Shown one piece after another: positions 33,632 through 41,503 of a DNA stretch of 60,265 nucleotides (positions are counted from its first letter, which is position 1; every line of letters begins with the position of its first letter). Under the pieces are notes generated by a model. That model did not search any database. It was not told where the DNA came from and was given only the letters and a program-made list of their open reading frames with translations. Source of the DNA: Bradymonadales bacterium (GTDB taxonomy: Bacteria > Myxococcota > Bradymonadia > REDH01). The stretch lies in assembly GCA_947483645.1 (NCBI GenBank), contig CANKLS010000002.1, positions 1 to 60,265 on the forward strand, read 5' to 3'. The position numbers and the translations under genes were made by a program.

Positions 33632-34426
33632 TTAGGCGAAACGGCGCTCGCTGGCGACCCATTCGCGTGGCGTAGCGAGCAGGGTGCCCTCTTCGATGAA
33701 GTAGACGACAGGGGGGAGGGCGCGGCGCGCGACCTCTTCATGTTGGAAGGCTGCCTCTGCGAAGGCTGCGGCGCCGTCGCGGCTGAGCGGTGCGATGAAG
33801 AGGTGGTCGGGCGAGGCGGCGGCAAGCATCAAGCCGTGGCGAGCCCGGTCGAAGAGGTGGGTTGCCAAGATGGTGAGCCGGGCAGCGTCTGCGCCGTCTC
33901 CGTGGAAGGCACGCTCCATGGGGTAGCTTGCACCTTCTACAGGCCGGAAATCCGCGCGGGTGCGGTGGAGCAACATGGAGGCCGCTGCCCGCTCGACGCG
34001 CTCGGGGTGAACCGCCCATTCTTCGCGGAGGCGGTCCGTGATGGCGAATCGCCGGTCGCGGCCCTCGAAGACGAAGTAGAGCGTGTGGTGGTCGTTGAGC
34101 GGCCAGGCAACCAGCGGCTCGCCCGCAATCGCTGCATATCCGCGACCGAAGGCCGCCGTGTCGAGCAGGCTCGTGATGGAGGCTGCGGCCGAGACGAAGT
34201 CGAACTTGGAGGCGGCGGGCAGGCAGGGTGCGGCAAGGGCAAAGGCTGCGCCGCGGAGGAAGGCGCCGTCGTCACTGCCGTCGAGCTGCTCGTCGAGCCA
34301 CGAGGCAGCCACCCGCCTGCGCGCCTTGGGCTGCTCGTCGGACCAGAGGTCGAGCGCCCCGTCGACAACTGTCCAGCAAAGTCCATTGGCAGTGAGCAGC
34401 GCGCCGCGCTCGGAGGAGGTCGTCAT
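33632..34426 (-). CDS. DUF1444/YtpQ-like protein
   Basis: 264 residues. The second half has the order seen in the YtpQ-like family: AITDRLREEWAVHPERVER, then RAFHGDGADAARLTI, then AAASPDHLFIAPLSRDGA. Function of this family is unknown. The start overlaps the gltX stop by 4 bp. The assignment is by remembered pattern and is moderate. Confidence 0.5.
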   Translation of the reverse strand: MTTSSERGALLTANGLCWTVVDGALDLWSDEQPKARRRVAASWLDEQLDGSDDGAFLRGAAFALAAPCLPAASKFDFVSAAASITSLLDTAAFGRGYAAIAGEPLVAWPLNDHHTLYFVFEGRDRRFAITDRLREEWAVHPERVERAAASMLLHRTRADFRPVEGASYPMERAFHGDGADAARLTILATHLFDRARHGLMLAAASPDHLFIAPLSRDGAAAFAEAAFQHEEVARRALPPVVYFIEEGTLLATPREWVASERRFA

Positions 34427-35808
34427 GCTGAGAACTCCGACAGTGCGGCGCGCATCCGGCGGAGGGTCTCCGCCTGACCGACCACCGCGATGGTCTCGTA
34501 AATCGGCGGGCTGACTGCATCGCCCGTGAGCGCGATTCGGACAGGCTGCGCGAGCTTTCCGAGGCCAAGGCCGGAGCTCTCGAGCACGCCCTTCACGGCT
34601 GCCTCGATGTCGGCAGGTTCGAAGCTTGAAAGGGCTTCGAGCGCCGCGATGAGCTGCTCAAATCCGGCCTTCGATGAGGCCGACATCCACTTCTTCACCG
34701 CAGCCTCCGCGTAGGCAGCAGGGGCCTGCCAGGCGAAGAGTGCGCCGTCTGCTAGCTGGACGAGGTTGAGCGAACGCTCGCGCAGCGCCTCGACCAGCAT
34801 GAGGAACTTGGCGTCGACCTCGGTCTCCACGCCGCGCGCCTTGAGGAAGGGCAGCGTGCGCTCGGCGAGCGTCTGGGTGGACAGGCGCTTCATCCACTGG
34901 GTGTTGACCCACGACATCTTGTCTTCATCGTAGCGGCCGGAGCCGCGGTTGACGTCGATGACGTCGAACTTCGCGATGAGCTCGTCGTAGGAGAAGATCT
35001 CCTGGTCACCATGCGACCAGCCGAGCCGCGCGATGTAGTTCACCACAGCCTCGGCGAGATAGCCCTGGTCGCGGTAGTGCTGGACCGAGGCGGAGCCCTT
35101 GCGCTTGGAGAGGCCGTCGACGAGCGGAAGGTGGCCGAACTCCGGCGGGTTGTGGCCGAGCGCCTTGTAGAGCTGGTACTGGCGGAAGGTGTTGCTCATG
35201 TGATCCTGACCGCGGACAACATGGGTGACGCCCATGAAGGAGTCGTCGCAGACCACCACAAAGTTGTAGGTCGGGGTGCCGTCGGAGCGGACGATGATGA
35301 GGTCGTCGAGCTCCTCGTGGTTCACGGTGACATCGCCGAGGACAAGGTCGTGGACGGTGGTCTCGCCGGTCTGCGGCATCTTGAAGCGGACGGTGAAGGC
35401 GGCGTCGCCCTCGGGGGCGTCGGTCCGGTCGCGCCAACGGGCGTCATACTTCGGGGGGCGGCCCTCGGCGATGGCGGTCTCGCGCATCGTCACGAGCTCC
35501 TCGGCGGTGCAGTAGCACTTGTAGGCAAGGCCTCGGTCGAGGAGGTCATGCGCCAGCCGGACATGCTCGTCGCGGCGCGAGGACTGGATGACCATGTCTT
35601 CGTCGTGATGGATGCCCAGCCATTCGAGCCCCTCGATGATGGCGTGCATGGACTGCTCGGTGGAGCGCTCGAGGTCGGTGTCCTCGATGCGGAGCAGGAG
35701 CTTCCCGCCCGTGTGCTTGGCATAGAGGAAGTTGAAGAGCGCCGTCCGAGCGCCGCCGATGTGAAGATAGCCAGTCGGGCTGGGGGCAAAACGGAGGCGG
35801 ATCGACAT
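34423..35808 (-). CDS. gltX: Glutamyl-tRNA synthetase
   Basis: 461 residues, class I synthetase loading Glu on tRNA-Glu (and on tRNA-Gln if the indirect pathway is used). HIGH motif: PSPTGYLHIGGARTA. KMSKS-type motif: LSKRKGSAS. Discriminating region RIEDTDLERS. The ATG at 35808 gives the usual MSIRLRFAPSPTG start; the frame extends 21 codons without need. It leads a unit with the YtpQ-like and small genes; its promoter is at 35862-35890. Confidence 0.95.
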   Translation of the reverse strand: MSIRLRFAPSPTGYLHIGGARTALFNFLYAKHTGGKLLLRIEDTDLERSTEQSMHAIIEGLEWLGIHHDEDMVIQSSRRDEHVRLAHDLLDRGLAYKCYCTAEELVTMRETAIAEGRPPKYDARWRDRTDAPEGDAAFTVRFKMPQTGETTVHDLVLGDVTVNHEELDDLIIVRSDGTPTYNFVVVCDDSFMGVTHVVRGQDHMSNTFRQYQLYKALGHNPPEFGHLPLVDGLSKRKGSASVQHYRDQGYLAEAVVNYIARLGWSHGDQEIFSYDELIAKFDVIDVNRGSGRYDEDKMSWVNTQWMKRLSTQTLAERTLPFLKARGVETEVDAKFLMLVEALRERSLNLVQLADGALFAWQAPAAYAEAAVKKWMSASSKAGFEQLIAALEALSSFEPADIEAAVKGVLESSGLGLGKLAQPVRIALTGDAVSPPIYETIAVVGQAETLRRMRAALSEFSA

Positions 35809-35861
35809 GGGGAATGGCTCGCAAGACGGGCGCAAATCGAGCGCAGATTCAAGGTGCGGCG

Positions 35862-35890
35862 GTGTTACCACTGGCCTCTCGGAGCGTCAA
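35862..35890 (-). promoter_or_regulatory. Promoter of gltX
   Basis: Minus strand: TTGACG, 17 bp, TAACAC; the -10 is 54 bp before the ATG. Confidence 0.6.
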
Positions 35891-35897
35891 CGCGCCG

Positions 35898-36290
35898 TCA
35901 GGTCGCGCAGTGGCCGGTGTCGCAGCTGTCGGCCCGCTTGAGGCGGGGCAGGAAGGGGCGCAGGTTCATGAAGCCCCAGTAGCCCATCTGCATCGCCAAC
36001 CCCGCCCCGGGAAGGGCCGCGAGCCGGACTGCAAAGCCGAAGGCGGGGATGCGCTTCCAAATCTCCACGAAGGCCAGCGGCCCCGTGAAGATGGTGCCGG
36101 AGCCATCCTTGGCGTGGAAGCGTCGGTTCACCTCCTTGGCATCGAGCCCCTCGGCTTCTGCCGAAAAGTTGGCCTCGGTGATGTCGATGAAGGCGATGCG
36201 ACCATCGGTCGAGCGGCGTTGGTAGACCGCGATTTCACGGGCGCAGAGCGGGCAGAGGCCATCGAAGTAGACGCGTAGCGGTGCAGACAT
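35898..36290 (-). CDS. DCC-family thiol-disulphide-type protein (DUF393)
   Basis: 130 residues. It starts LRVYFDGLCPLCAREIAVY, the DxxCxxC mark of the DCC (YuxK) family, a thioredoxin-like fold, and keeps a following conserved ITEANF-type segment. It ends with a membrane-like helix and a Cys-containing tail (DSCDTGHCA). The redox role is inferred. GGAG before the ATG. Divergent from cofE; no known role in F420 synthesis. Confidence 0.75.
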   Translation of the reverse strand: MSAPLRVYFDGLCPLCAREIAVYQRRSTDGRIAFIDITEANFSAEAEGLDAKEVNRRFHAKDGSGTIFTGPLAFVEIWKRIPAFGFAVRLAALPGAGLAMQMGYWGFMNLRPFLPRLKRADSCDTGHCAT

Positions 36291-36479
36291 GTGAGGCTCC
36301 TTCGAGATGGCTAACGCTGCGTATTCGCGCCATGGAGCGCAAGACAAACAGGCAGGTTATCTAACAAAATGACGCGCGACGCCCGAAGGTTCGGAGCGTT
36401 GCGTCGGAAGTGGATTTTTGGCAGGTCTGAGACCATAGAGGGGGCCGTTGAAACCCTGTGAGGCAGCGAGGCGGCGAGG

Positions 36480-37286
36480 ATGATCGGATGCGATGCTCAA
36501 CTGATGCTCCGCGCGCTGCCGGGTATCCCGATTGTGCAGCCGGGCGACGACCTTGGCCTGCTGGTCCGTGAGGCACTCGTCCGTGCCGGCCTCGAACTGC
36601 AGCGCGGCGATGTGGTTGTGGTCGCGAGCAAGCTGGTTTCGCGGAGCGAAGGTCGCTTCGTTGCCCTGTCGCGCGTCACGCCGGGCGACGAGGCGGTGGC
36701 GATGGCGTCGCGCTGCGGCAAGGACCCGCGGGTTGTGGAGATGATCCTGTCCGAGTCTTCCGCGGTTGTGCGCGAGACCTCTGCAGCCATCATCGTCCGT
36801 CACCGGCTCGGGTTTGTCTGCGCCAACGCTGGCATCGACTTCAGCAACGCTCGTCCTGCCGATGCCAACGCGGACACCTGGATGCTCTTGCTGCCGACTG
36901 CTCCGGACGCATCTGCCGAGAGCCTTCGTAAGGTGCTGGCGCAGGACTGCGACGGCATAGGTGTGGTCATCTCCGACTCGTTCGGCAGGCCATTCCGAAT
37001 CGGCACGCTGGGCGCTGCCATCGGGCTCGCAGGGCTGCCGGCTCTCTGGGATCAGCGGGGCCGGACCGACCTCTTCGGGCGGACGCTGGAGATCACTGTC
37101 ACCGGGCTGGCCGATCAGGTGGCTGCCGCCGCCGACCTTGTGGCCGGACAGGCCGATGAGGGGCGCGGCGTGGTGCTCGTCCGAGGGCTTCACTTTGAGC
37201 CGGCTGCGAGCGCAGCATCGCAGCTCTCTCGTGCTCCGGAGCAGGATGTCTTCGCGCCGGGCGGACAGCGGACGAGGTCCGAATGA
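36480..37286 (+). CDS. cofE: Coenzyme F420-0:L-glutamate ligase
   Basis: 268 residues, stand-alone CofE. It adds glutamate to F420-0, GTP-dependently. Marks: [47 protein letters not shown]. Unlike actinobacterial FbiB it lacks the C-terminal nitroreductase-like domain. The ATG directly abuts a GAGG, so the spacing is odd; a second ATG eight codons on lacks a clear site too. It overlaps cofD by 4 bp (ATGA). Confidence 0.85.
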   Translation: MIGCDAQLMLRALPGIPIVQPGDDLGLLVREALVRAGLELQRGDVVVVASKLVSRSEGRFVALSRVTPGDEAVAMASRCGKDPRVVEMILSESSAVVRETSAAIIVRHRLGFVCANAGIDFSNARPADANADTWMLLLPTAPDASAESLRKVLAQDCDGIGVVISDSFGRPFRIGTLGAAIGLAGLPALWDQRGRTDLFGRTLEITVTGLADQVAAAADLVAGQADEGRGVVLVRGLHFEPAASAASQLSRAPEQDVFAPGGQRTRSE

Positions 37287-38206
37287 GGGTTGTTCTGCTC
37301 GCTGGAGGCGTGGGCGGCGCCAGGCTCGCGCAGGGTCTAGCAGCTGAGCTCAGCCCGGAGCAGGTGACGGTCGTGGTCAACACAGGCGATGACTTCGACC
37401 ACTGGGGGCTCCGGATCTGCCCCGACCTCGACACCGTCACCTACACGCTTGCCGGGCTGGCACCCGAGGAGCGGGGCTGGGGGCGCGAAGCGGAGAGTTT
37501 CGCGCTGCTTGAGACCATGCGGCAGCTCGGTGGCGACGGCTGGTTCCTGCTCGGCGACCGCGACCTCGCGCTTCACCTGCTCCGGACGCAGCGACTTGCG
37601 GCGGGGCAGAGGCTTACGGAGATTGGAGCGCAGGTCGCCCGCTCGCTCGGTGTGGCGCACCGCATCCTGCCTGCGACGGACGAGCGCTGGGAGACCCGCA
37701 TCGAGACGACGGAGCAGGGCGAACTCCGCTTTCAGGACTGGCTGGTGCTGCATCGTGCCGTGCCCGCAGCAACGGCTATCCGGTTCGCGGGCAGTGCTGT
37801 CCCGACGCCGGAGGTCATCGCGGCGCTGACGGAGGCAGACCTCATCATCGTCGCGCCTTCGAACCCATTTGTCTCTATCGCGCCGATGCTCGCGCTGCCC
37901 GGCTTTGCCGAACTGCTCCGCGGCCGCCCCGTCGTCGGCGTGAGCCCGGTTGTGAACGGTCGTGCGGTGAAGGGGCCGCTCGTGGAGATGTTTGCATCAC
38001 TGCTCCAGCGCGAGGCGTCCGCTGCGGCGGTCGCGGGCTGGTATGGCGACCTCGTCTCTGCCTGGGTGGTGGAGCAAGGCGACGAGGCGCCGCTGCTTCG
38101 AGAGGGCCGCAGCGTGCACGGCTGCGCGACCGTGATGGGCGGTCTCGAGGGTCGCCGCCGGTTGGCTCGCGAGGTGCTCGCCTTCGCGGCCCGTGCGAAG
38201 CGATGA
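37283..38206 (+). CDS. cofD: 2-phospho-L-lactate (or PEP) transferase
   Basis: 307 residues. It moves the phospholactyl (or phosphoenolpyruvyl) part from its GDP-activated form onto FO. Marks: [27 protein letters not shown], and [15 protein letters not shown]. It is the standard CofD/FbiA size and is intact. Overlaps at both ends (4 bp) tie it to cofE and cofC. Confidence 0.9.
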   Translation: MRVVLLAGGVGGARLAQGLAAELSPEQVTVVVNTGDDFDHWGLRICPDLDTVTYTLAGLAPEERGWGREAESFALLETMRQLGGDGWFLLGDRDLALHLLRTQRLAAGQRLTEIGAQVARSLGVAHRILPATDERWETRIETTEQGELRFQDWLVLHRAVPAATAIRFAGSAVPTPEVIAALTEADLIIVAPSNPFVSIAPMLALPGFAELLRGRPVVGVSPVVNGRAVKGPLVEMFASLLQREASAAAVAGWYGDLVSAWVVEQGDEAPLLREGRSVHGCATVMGGLEGRRRLAREVLAFAARAKR

Positions 38207-38847
38207 CGGGCGGGTCGGGCTGGACCGTTCTGTTACCACTCCGTGATCTCGGCGGAGGTAAGACACGGCTCTCGCACTGCCTTTCCCCCACCGAGCGGCG
38301 AGAGCTCACAGCCTTCTCAGCCGCCTCGGTGGTCTCCTCTTGCGAGAAGGCCTCGGCGGTTGAGCGCATCGTTTTGGTCACGGGCAGCGCCGAGGCGTCT
38401 GATTGGGCAGCCGACGCCGGCGTGATCGCCTGGCCGGAGCCGCCGGGCCGATTGGGTCTCGCTGGTGCGATGGAGGCTGCAGTATCTGCCCACTCGCACG
38501 CTCAGAGCCGGATCGCCGTGGTGATGGGTGACCTGCCGCTGGCCAACGCGGCGGCCATCTCCCGATGCCTGCGCCGCGCCGACACGCGCCCCGTCACGCT
38601 GGTTCCCAGCCGTTCGGGTGCAGGAACCAACATGCTCGCATTTACCGGCGGTGCCCAGATCGCGCTCGCGCTCGGCGCCTCTGACAGCCTTGCTCAGCAT
38701 CGCCGCGCGGCGCGGGCGGCCGGCCTTCGCTTCCAGACCGTTCCATCGGCACCGCTCGCGCTCGATGTGGACGATGCAGACGACCTGAGGCTCCTCGCAC
38801 GGGTCGCCGCGGCCCGTCGGTCGCTCGCCTTCCTCGCCCGCTTCTAG
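38203..38847 (+). CDS. cofC: Phospholactate/PEP guanylyltransferase
   Basis: 214 residues, nucleotidyltransferase fold. It activates the three-carbon acid phosphate with GTP. Marks: LLPLRDLGGGKTRLSHCL at the start (family KxRL), VMGDLPLAN, LVPSRSGAGTNML, and LDVDDADDL. Residues that decide 2-phospholactate, PEP or 3-phosphoglycerate cannot be assigned by eye. It ends tail to tail with cofH, sharing 4 bp. Confidence 0.85.
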   Translation: MTGGSGWTVLLPLRDLGGGKTRLSHCLSPTERRELTAFSAASVVSSCEKASAVERIVLVTGSAEASDWAADAGVIAWPEPPGRLGLAGAMEAAVSAHSHAQSRIAVVMGDLPLANAAAISRCLRRADTRPVTLVPSRSGAGTNMLAFTGGAQIALALGASDSLAQHRRAARAAGLRFQTVPSAPLALDVDDADDLRLLARVAAARRSLAFLARF

Positions 38848-40121
38848 TCGGAGAGCTGGCGCTCGTGCGCCGTTGGCTCGTAGCGGAAGGCTTGGTCTTG
38901 CGTCAGAGCCGTGTAGCTGCCGAAGGTCGCGGCTGCATCCACGACAGCGTTAAGCTGCTCGCTCGCTCCCTCGCCGGCGGTTTCATCGGCCTCGAAGGCG
39001 CGGATGATGCGGTAGAGGGTAGAGCGCTGCGCCGGCACTCTCCCTGCGCTCCGGGCTACCTTGCGGAGCTGCGCAGGCGTGAGGAGCTGGCCATGCCGGG
39101 CGCCTGCAGCCGTCGAGATGCTCTCGTTCATCAGCGTGCCGCCGAGGTCGTTGACCCCTGCGCCCAGGAGGCGAGAAGCGAGCGATAGCCCCTCCTTGAC
39201 CCACGAGACCTGGAGGTTGCGAACCGACTGGCCAAGGATGAGGCGAGCGAGGGCGTAGAGCCGCAGCCGCTCGGTGACGGAGGGGCCTGGGGCGAGACCG
39301 TCGGTGCCACGGGCCAGAAAAATGGGCGCCTCTTCGTGCACGAAGGAGAGCGGCACAAACTCGGTGATACCGCCTGTCTCGCGCTGCAGTTCGCGGAGCG
39401 TATGCAGATGGTCGATGCGGTGATGCCACTGCTCCGCATGGCCGAACATCATGGTCGCGGTGGTCTTGAGGCCCACCTCGTGTGCGGTGCGCACCACCTC
39501 GAGCCACTGACGGGTGTTGATGCGCCCGGGGCCAAGGGTGGCGCGGATACCGTCGTCGAGGATCTCGGCGCTGGTGCCGGGGAGGGTGTCGACGCCGGCC
39601 TCTTTGAGTTCGGTGAGGAAGTCGCGGAGCGGGCGGCGCTGCCTGCCGGCGCCGAACTTCACCTCTTCGGGCGAGAAGGCGTGCAGGTGTAGGTCGGGGA
39701 GGGCGCCTTTGATCGCTCGCGCGATCTCGGCATACTCGCCGCCGGTCATGCGCGGAGCGAGCCCGGCCTGCACGCAGACCTCGGTGGCCCCCATCGCAGC
39801 CGCCTCGGTTGCGCGGCGCACCACCTCTTCGAGTGGAAGGTAGTAGCCCTGCTCGGAGCGGAGGTCGCGGGAGAAGGCGCAGAAGCCGCAGGACTTCACG
39901 CAGACATTGGTGAAGTTGATGTTCCGATTGACCACATAGGTCACAAGCTCGCCCGCCTGGCGGGCGCGGAGGAGGTCGGCGACCCGAATCAGCGCGTCGA
40001 GCGCCTCGCCCTCCACACCGGAGAGCAGGAGCGCATCGTCGCGCCCAATCTCGCCGTCGGTGAGGGCCCGTTCGAGTGCAGCCGCAATGTCTGGCGCGAG
40101 ACCGCCGAGCTGCACAGTCAC
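38844..40121 (-). CDS. cofH: FO synthase subunit 2
   Basis: 425 residues. A radical SAM enzyme that joins tyrosine-derived 4-hydroxybenzyl to 5-amino-6-ribitylamino-uracil. The iron-sulphur motif CVKSCGFC has C74, C78 and C81. The following FSRD and YLPLEEVVRRATEAAAMG fit CofH. GTG start overlaps the cofG stop (GTGA). Not fused to cofG, as in cyanobacteria and archaea, unlike actinobacterial FbiC. Confidence 0.9.
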   Translation of the reverse strand: MTVQLGGLAPDIAAALERALTDGEIGRDDALLLSGVEGEALDALIRVADLLRARQAGELVTYVVNRNINFTNVCVKSCGFCAFSRDLRSEQGYYLPLEEVVRRATEAAAMGATEVCVQAGLAPRMTGGEYAEIARAIKGALPDLHLHAFSPEEVKFGAGRQRRPLRDFLTELKEAGVDTLPGTSAEILDDGIRATLGPGRINTRQWLEVVRTAHEVGLKTTATMMFGHAEQWHHRIDHLHTLRELQRETGGITEFVPLSFVHEEAPIFLARGTDGLAPGPSVTERLRLYALARLILGQSVRNLQVSWVKEGLSLASRLLGAGVNDLGGTLMNESISTAAGARHGQLLTPAQLRKVARSAGRVPAQRSTLYRIIRAFEADETAGEGASEQLNAVVDAAATFGSYTALTQDQAFRYEPTAHERQLSD

Positions 40122-41263
40122 GGGTGCTCCTCCAGCGCGAGCTGGCCGCTGGCCCAGCGCTCGGTATCTGCACGTCCGATGGCGCTCCGGACCGGCTCGT
40201 CGAGCCAGGTGTCGTTGATGAATCGGGGGTAGACGGGCAGCCGTGCGCGGAGCTGTCGGCCCATCGCGCCGAGTTCGGACTCGAGCCGGCCGAGGTGGGG
40301 CCAGGCGTGGCCTGGGTTGATGTAGTCGGGCGTCATGGGGGAGATGCCACCCAGATCGTTAATGCCCGCCGCGACGAGCTCGCCTAGCGAGCAGGGTAGC
40401 AGGTTGGGAGGTGCTTGAAGGCTTATCTCGGCGGGTAGCAGGCACCGTGAAAGTGCCACAACCCGCAGGAAGTGGTCGGCTGAAGGCTCTTCGGCGGTCG
40501 CTGCACGGGTGTCAGCGTGGGCGCGGAAGTTCTGAACGATGACCTCCTGGATGTGGCCAAAGCGGCGGTGCAGGTCGGCGATCGCGGAGAGGGTGTCGAT
40601 GGTCTCCTCGAGCGTCTCGCCGATGCCGATGAGGAGGCCGCTCGTGAAGGGGATGCGGAGCTGCCCGGCCCGCTCCGTCATGGCGATGCGAACGGCAGGG
40701 CGCTTGTCGGGCGCCCGGTGGTGCACCTGCCCCGGCTGGCAGAGCCGGTCGCTCACAGACTCGAGCATGAGGCCCATGGAGGCGTTGACGGGGCGGATGA
40801 GCCGGAGCTCCTCTTTGTTCAGGATGCCAGCGTTGGTGTGGGCGATGAGGCCGTGTCGGAGCGCCTCTTCACCGGCCCATCGGAGGTAGTGGGCTGTGCT
40901 CTCAAACCCCCAGGTTTCGAGCAGCCGACGATAGCTCGAGAAGGCGGTCTCCGGGGTGTCGCCAAGGCAGAGCAGGGCTTCGATGCAGCCAAGCTCGGAG
41001 GCGCGTGCGAGGGTTCGGGTGATTTCTTCCGGCGACATCGTCCAGACGCCCTGGTCCCCAGGAGAGCGGCGAAAGGCGCAGTAGTCGCAGCGATTGCGGC
41101 AGAGGTTGGTGACGGGGAGGAAGACCTTGGGCGAGAAGGTGACCACCGTTCCCCAGTGGTCGTCTGCGATGGCCCGGGCGCGCGCAAAGAGGCTCGGCGT
41201 GGAGAGCCGGAGTAGGGCGTCGGCGTCGATTGCGTCGAAGCGTATGGAGGCAGTCTCGCTCAT
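40118..41263 (-). CDS. cofG: FO synthase subunit 1 (7,8-didemethyl-8-hydroxy-5-deazariboflavin synthase)
   Basis: 381 residues. Radical SAM partner of CofH that closes the deazaflavin ring. Motif CRNRCDYC with C55, C59 and C62. The family segments SPEEITRTLARASELGC and FTSGLLIGIGETLEE are present. The frame could extend through 53 more codons, but that region includes part of the tRNA-Gly gene and its terminator, so MSETAS at 41263 is the start. No strong promoter of its own was seen. Confidence 0.9.
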   Translation of the reverse strand: MSETASIRFDAIDADALLRLSTPSLFARARAIADDHWGTVVTFSPKVFLPVTNLCRNRCDYCAFRRSPGDQGVWTMSPEEITRTLARASELGCIEALLCLGDTPETAFSSYRRLLETWGFESTAHYLRWAGEEALRHGLIAHTNAGILNKEELRLIRPVNASMGLMLESVSDRLCQPGQVHHRAPDKRPAVRIAMTERAGQLRIPFTSGLLIGIGETLEETIDTLSAIADLHRRFGHIQEVIVQNFRAHADTRAATAEEPSADHFLRVVALSRCLLPAEISLQAPPNLLPCSLGELVAAGINDLGGISPMTPDYINPGHAWPHLGRLESELGAMGRQLRARLPVYPRFINDTWLDEPVRSAIGRADTERWASGQLALEEHP

Positions 41264-41336
41264 GGTGCCACTCTTAGTGCGAGCGGTCGCTGCGGGGTAG
41301 CGGAGAAAGGTGCGGAGACAGGCAAAAAAGCGGAGC

Positions 41337-41371
41337 AAAAACGATTTTCGCCCCGACACGAGGTCGGGGCG
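41337..41371 (-). terminator. Terminator of tRNA-Gly
   Basis: Minus strand: a 9-bp stem (CGCCCCGAC/GTCGGGGCG, 41349-41371) with a 5-base loop, then AAAATCGTTTTT. It sits between tRNA-Gly and cofG; some read-through into cofG is possible. Confidence 0.65.
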
Positions 41372-41380
41372 AAACATCAG

Positions 41381-41452
41381 AGCGGGAGACGGGATTCGAA
41401 CCCGCGACTTCGACCTTGGCAAGGTCGCGCTCTACCACTGAGCTACTCCCGC
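41381..41452 (-). tRNA. tRNA-Gly(GCC)
   Basis: Minus strand cloverleaf: acceptor GCGGGAG/CTCCCGC, anticodon stem CGACC/GGTCG with loop TTGCCAA (anticodon GCC), T arm GCGGG/CCCGT region, discriminator T. CCA is not encoded. It reads GGC/GGT. Confidence 0.95.
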
Positions 41453-41466
41453 AATTGCGGAGCGGT

Positions 41467-41495
41467 CGTCTAAGCGAAGACCGGATCCCCGTCAA
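41467..41495 (-). promoter_or_regulatory. Promoter of tRNA-Gly
   Basis: Minus strand: TTGACG, 17 bp, TAGACG; 14 bp separate the -10 from the first tRNA base. Confidence 0.65.
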
Positions 41496-41503
41496 GTGAA
41501 AAG

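Noticed and set aside
41264..41422. A 53-codon N-terminal extension of cofG
   Set aside because: It would code through the tRNA-Gly gene and its terminator; the family start fits MSETAS at 41263.
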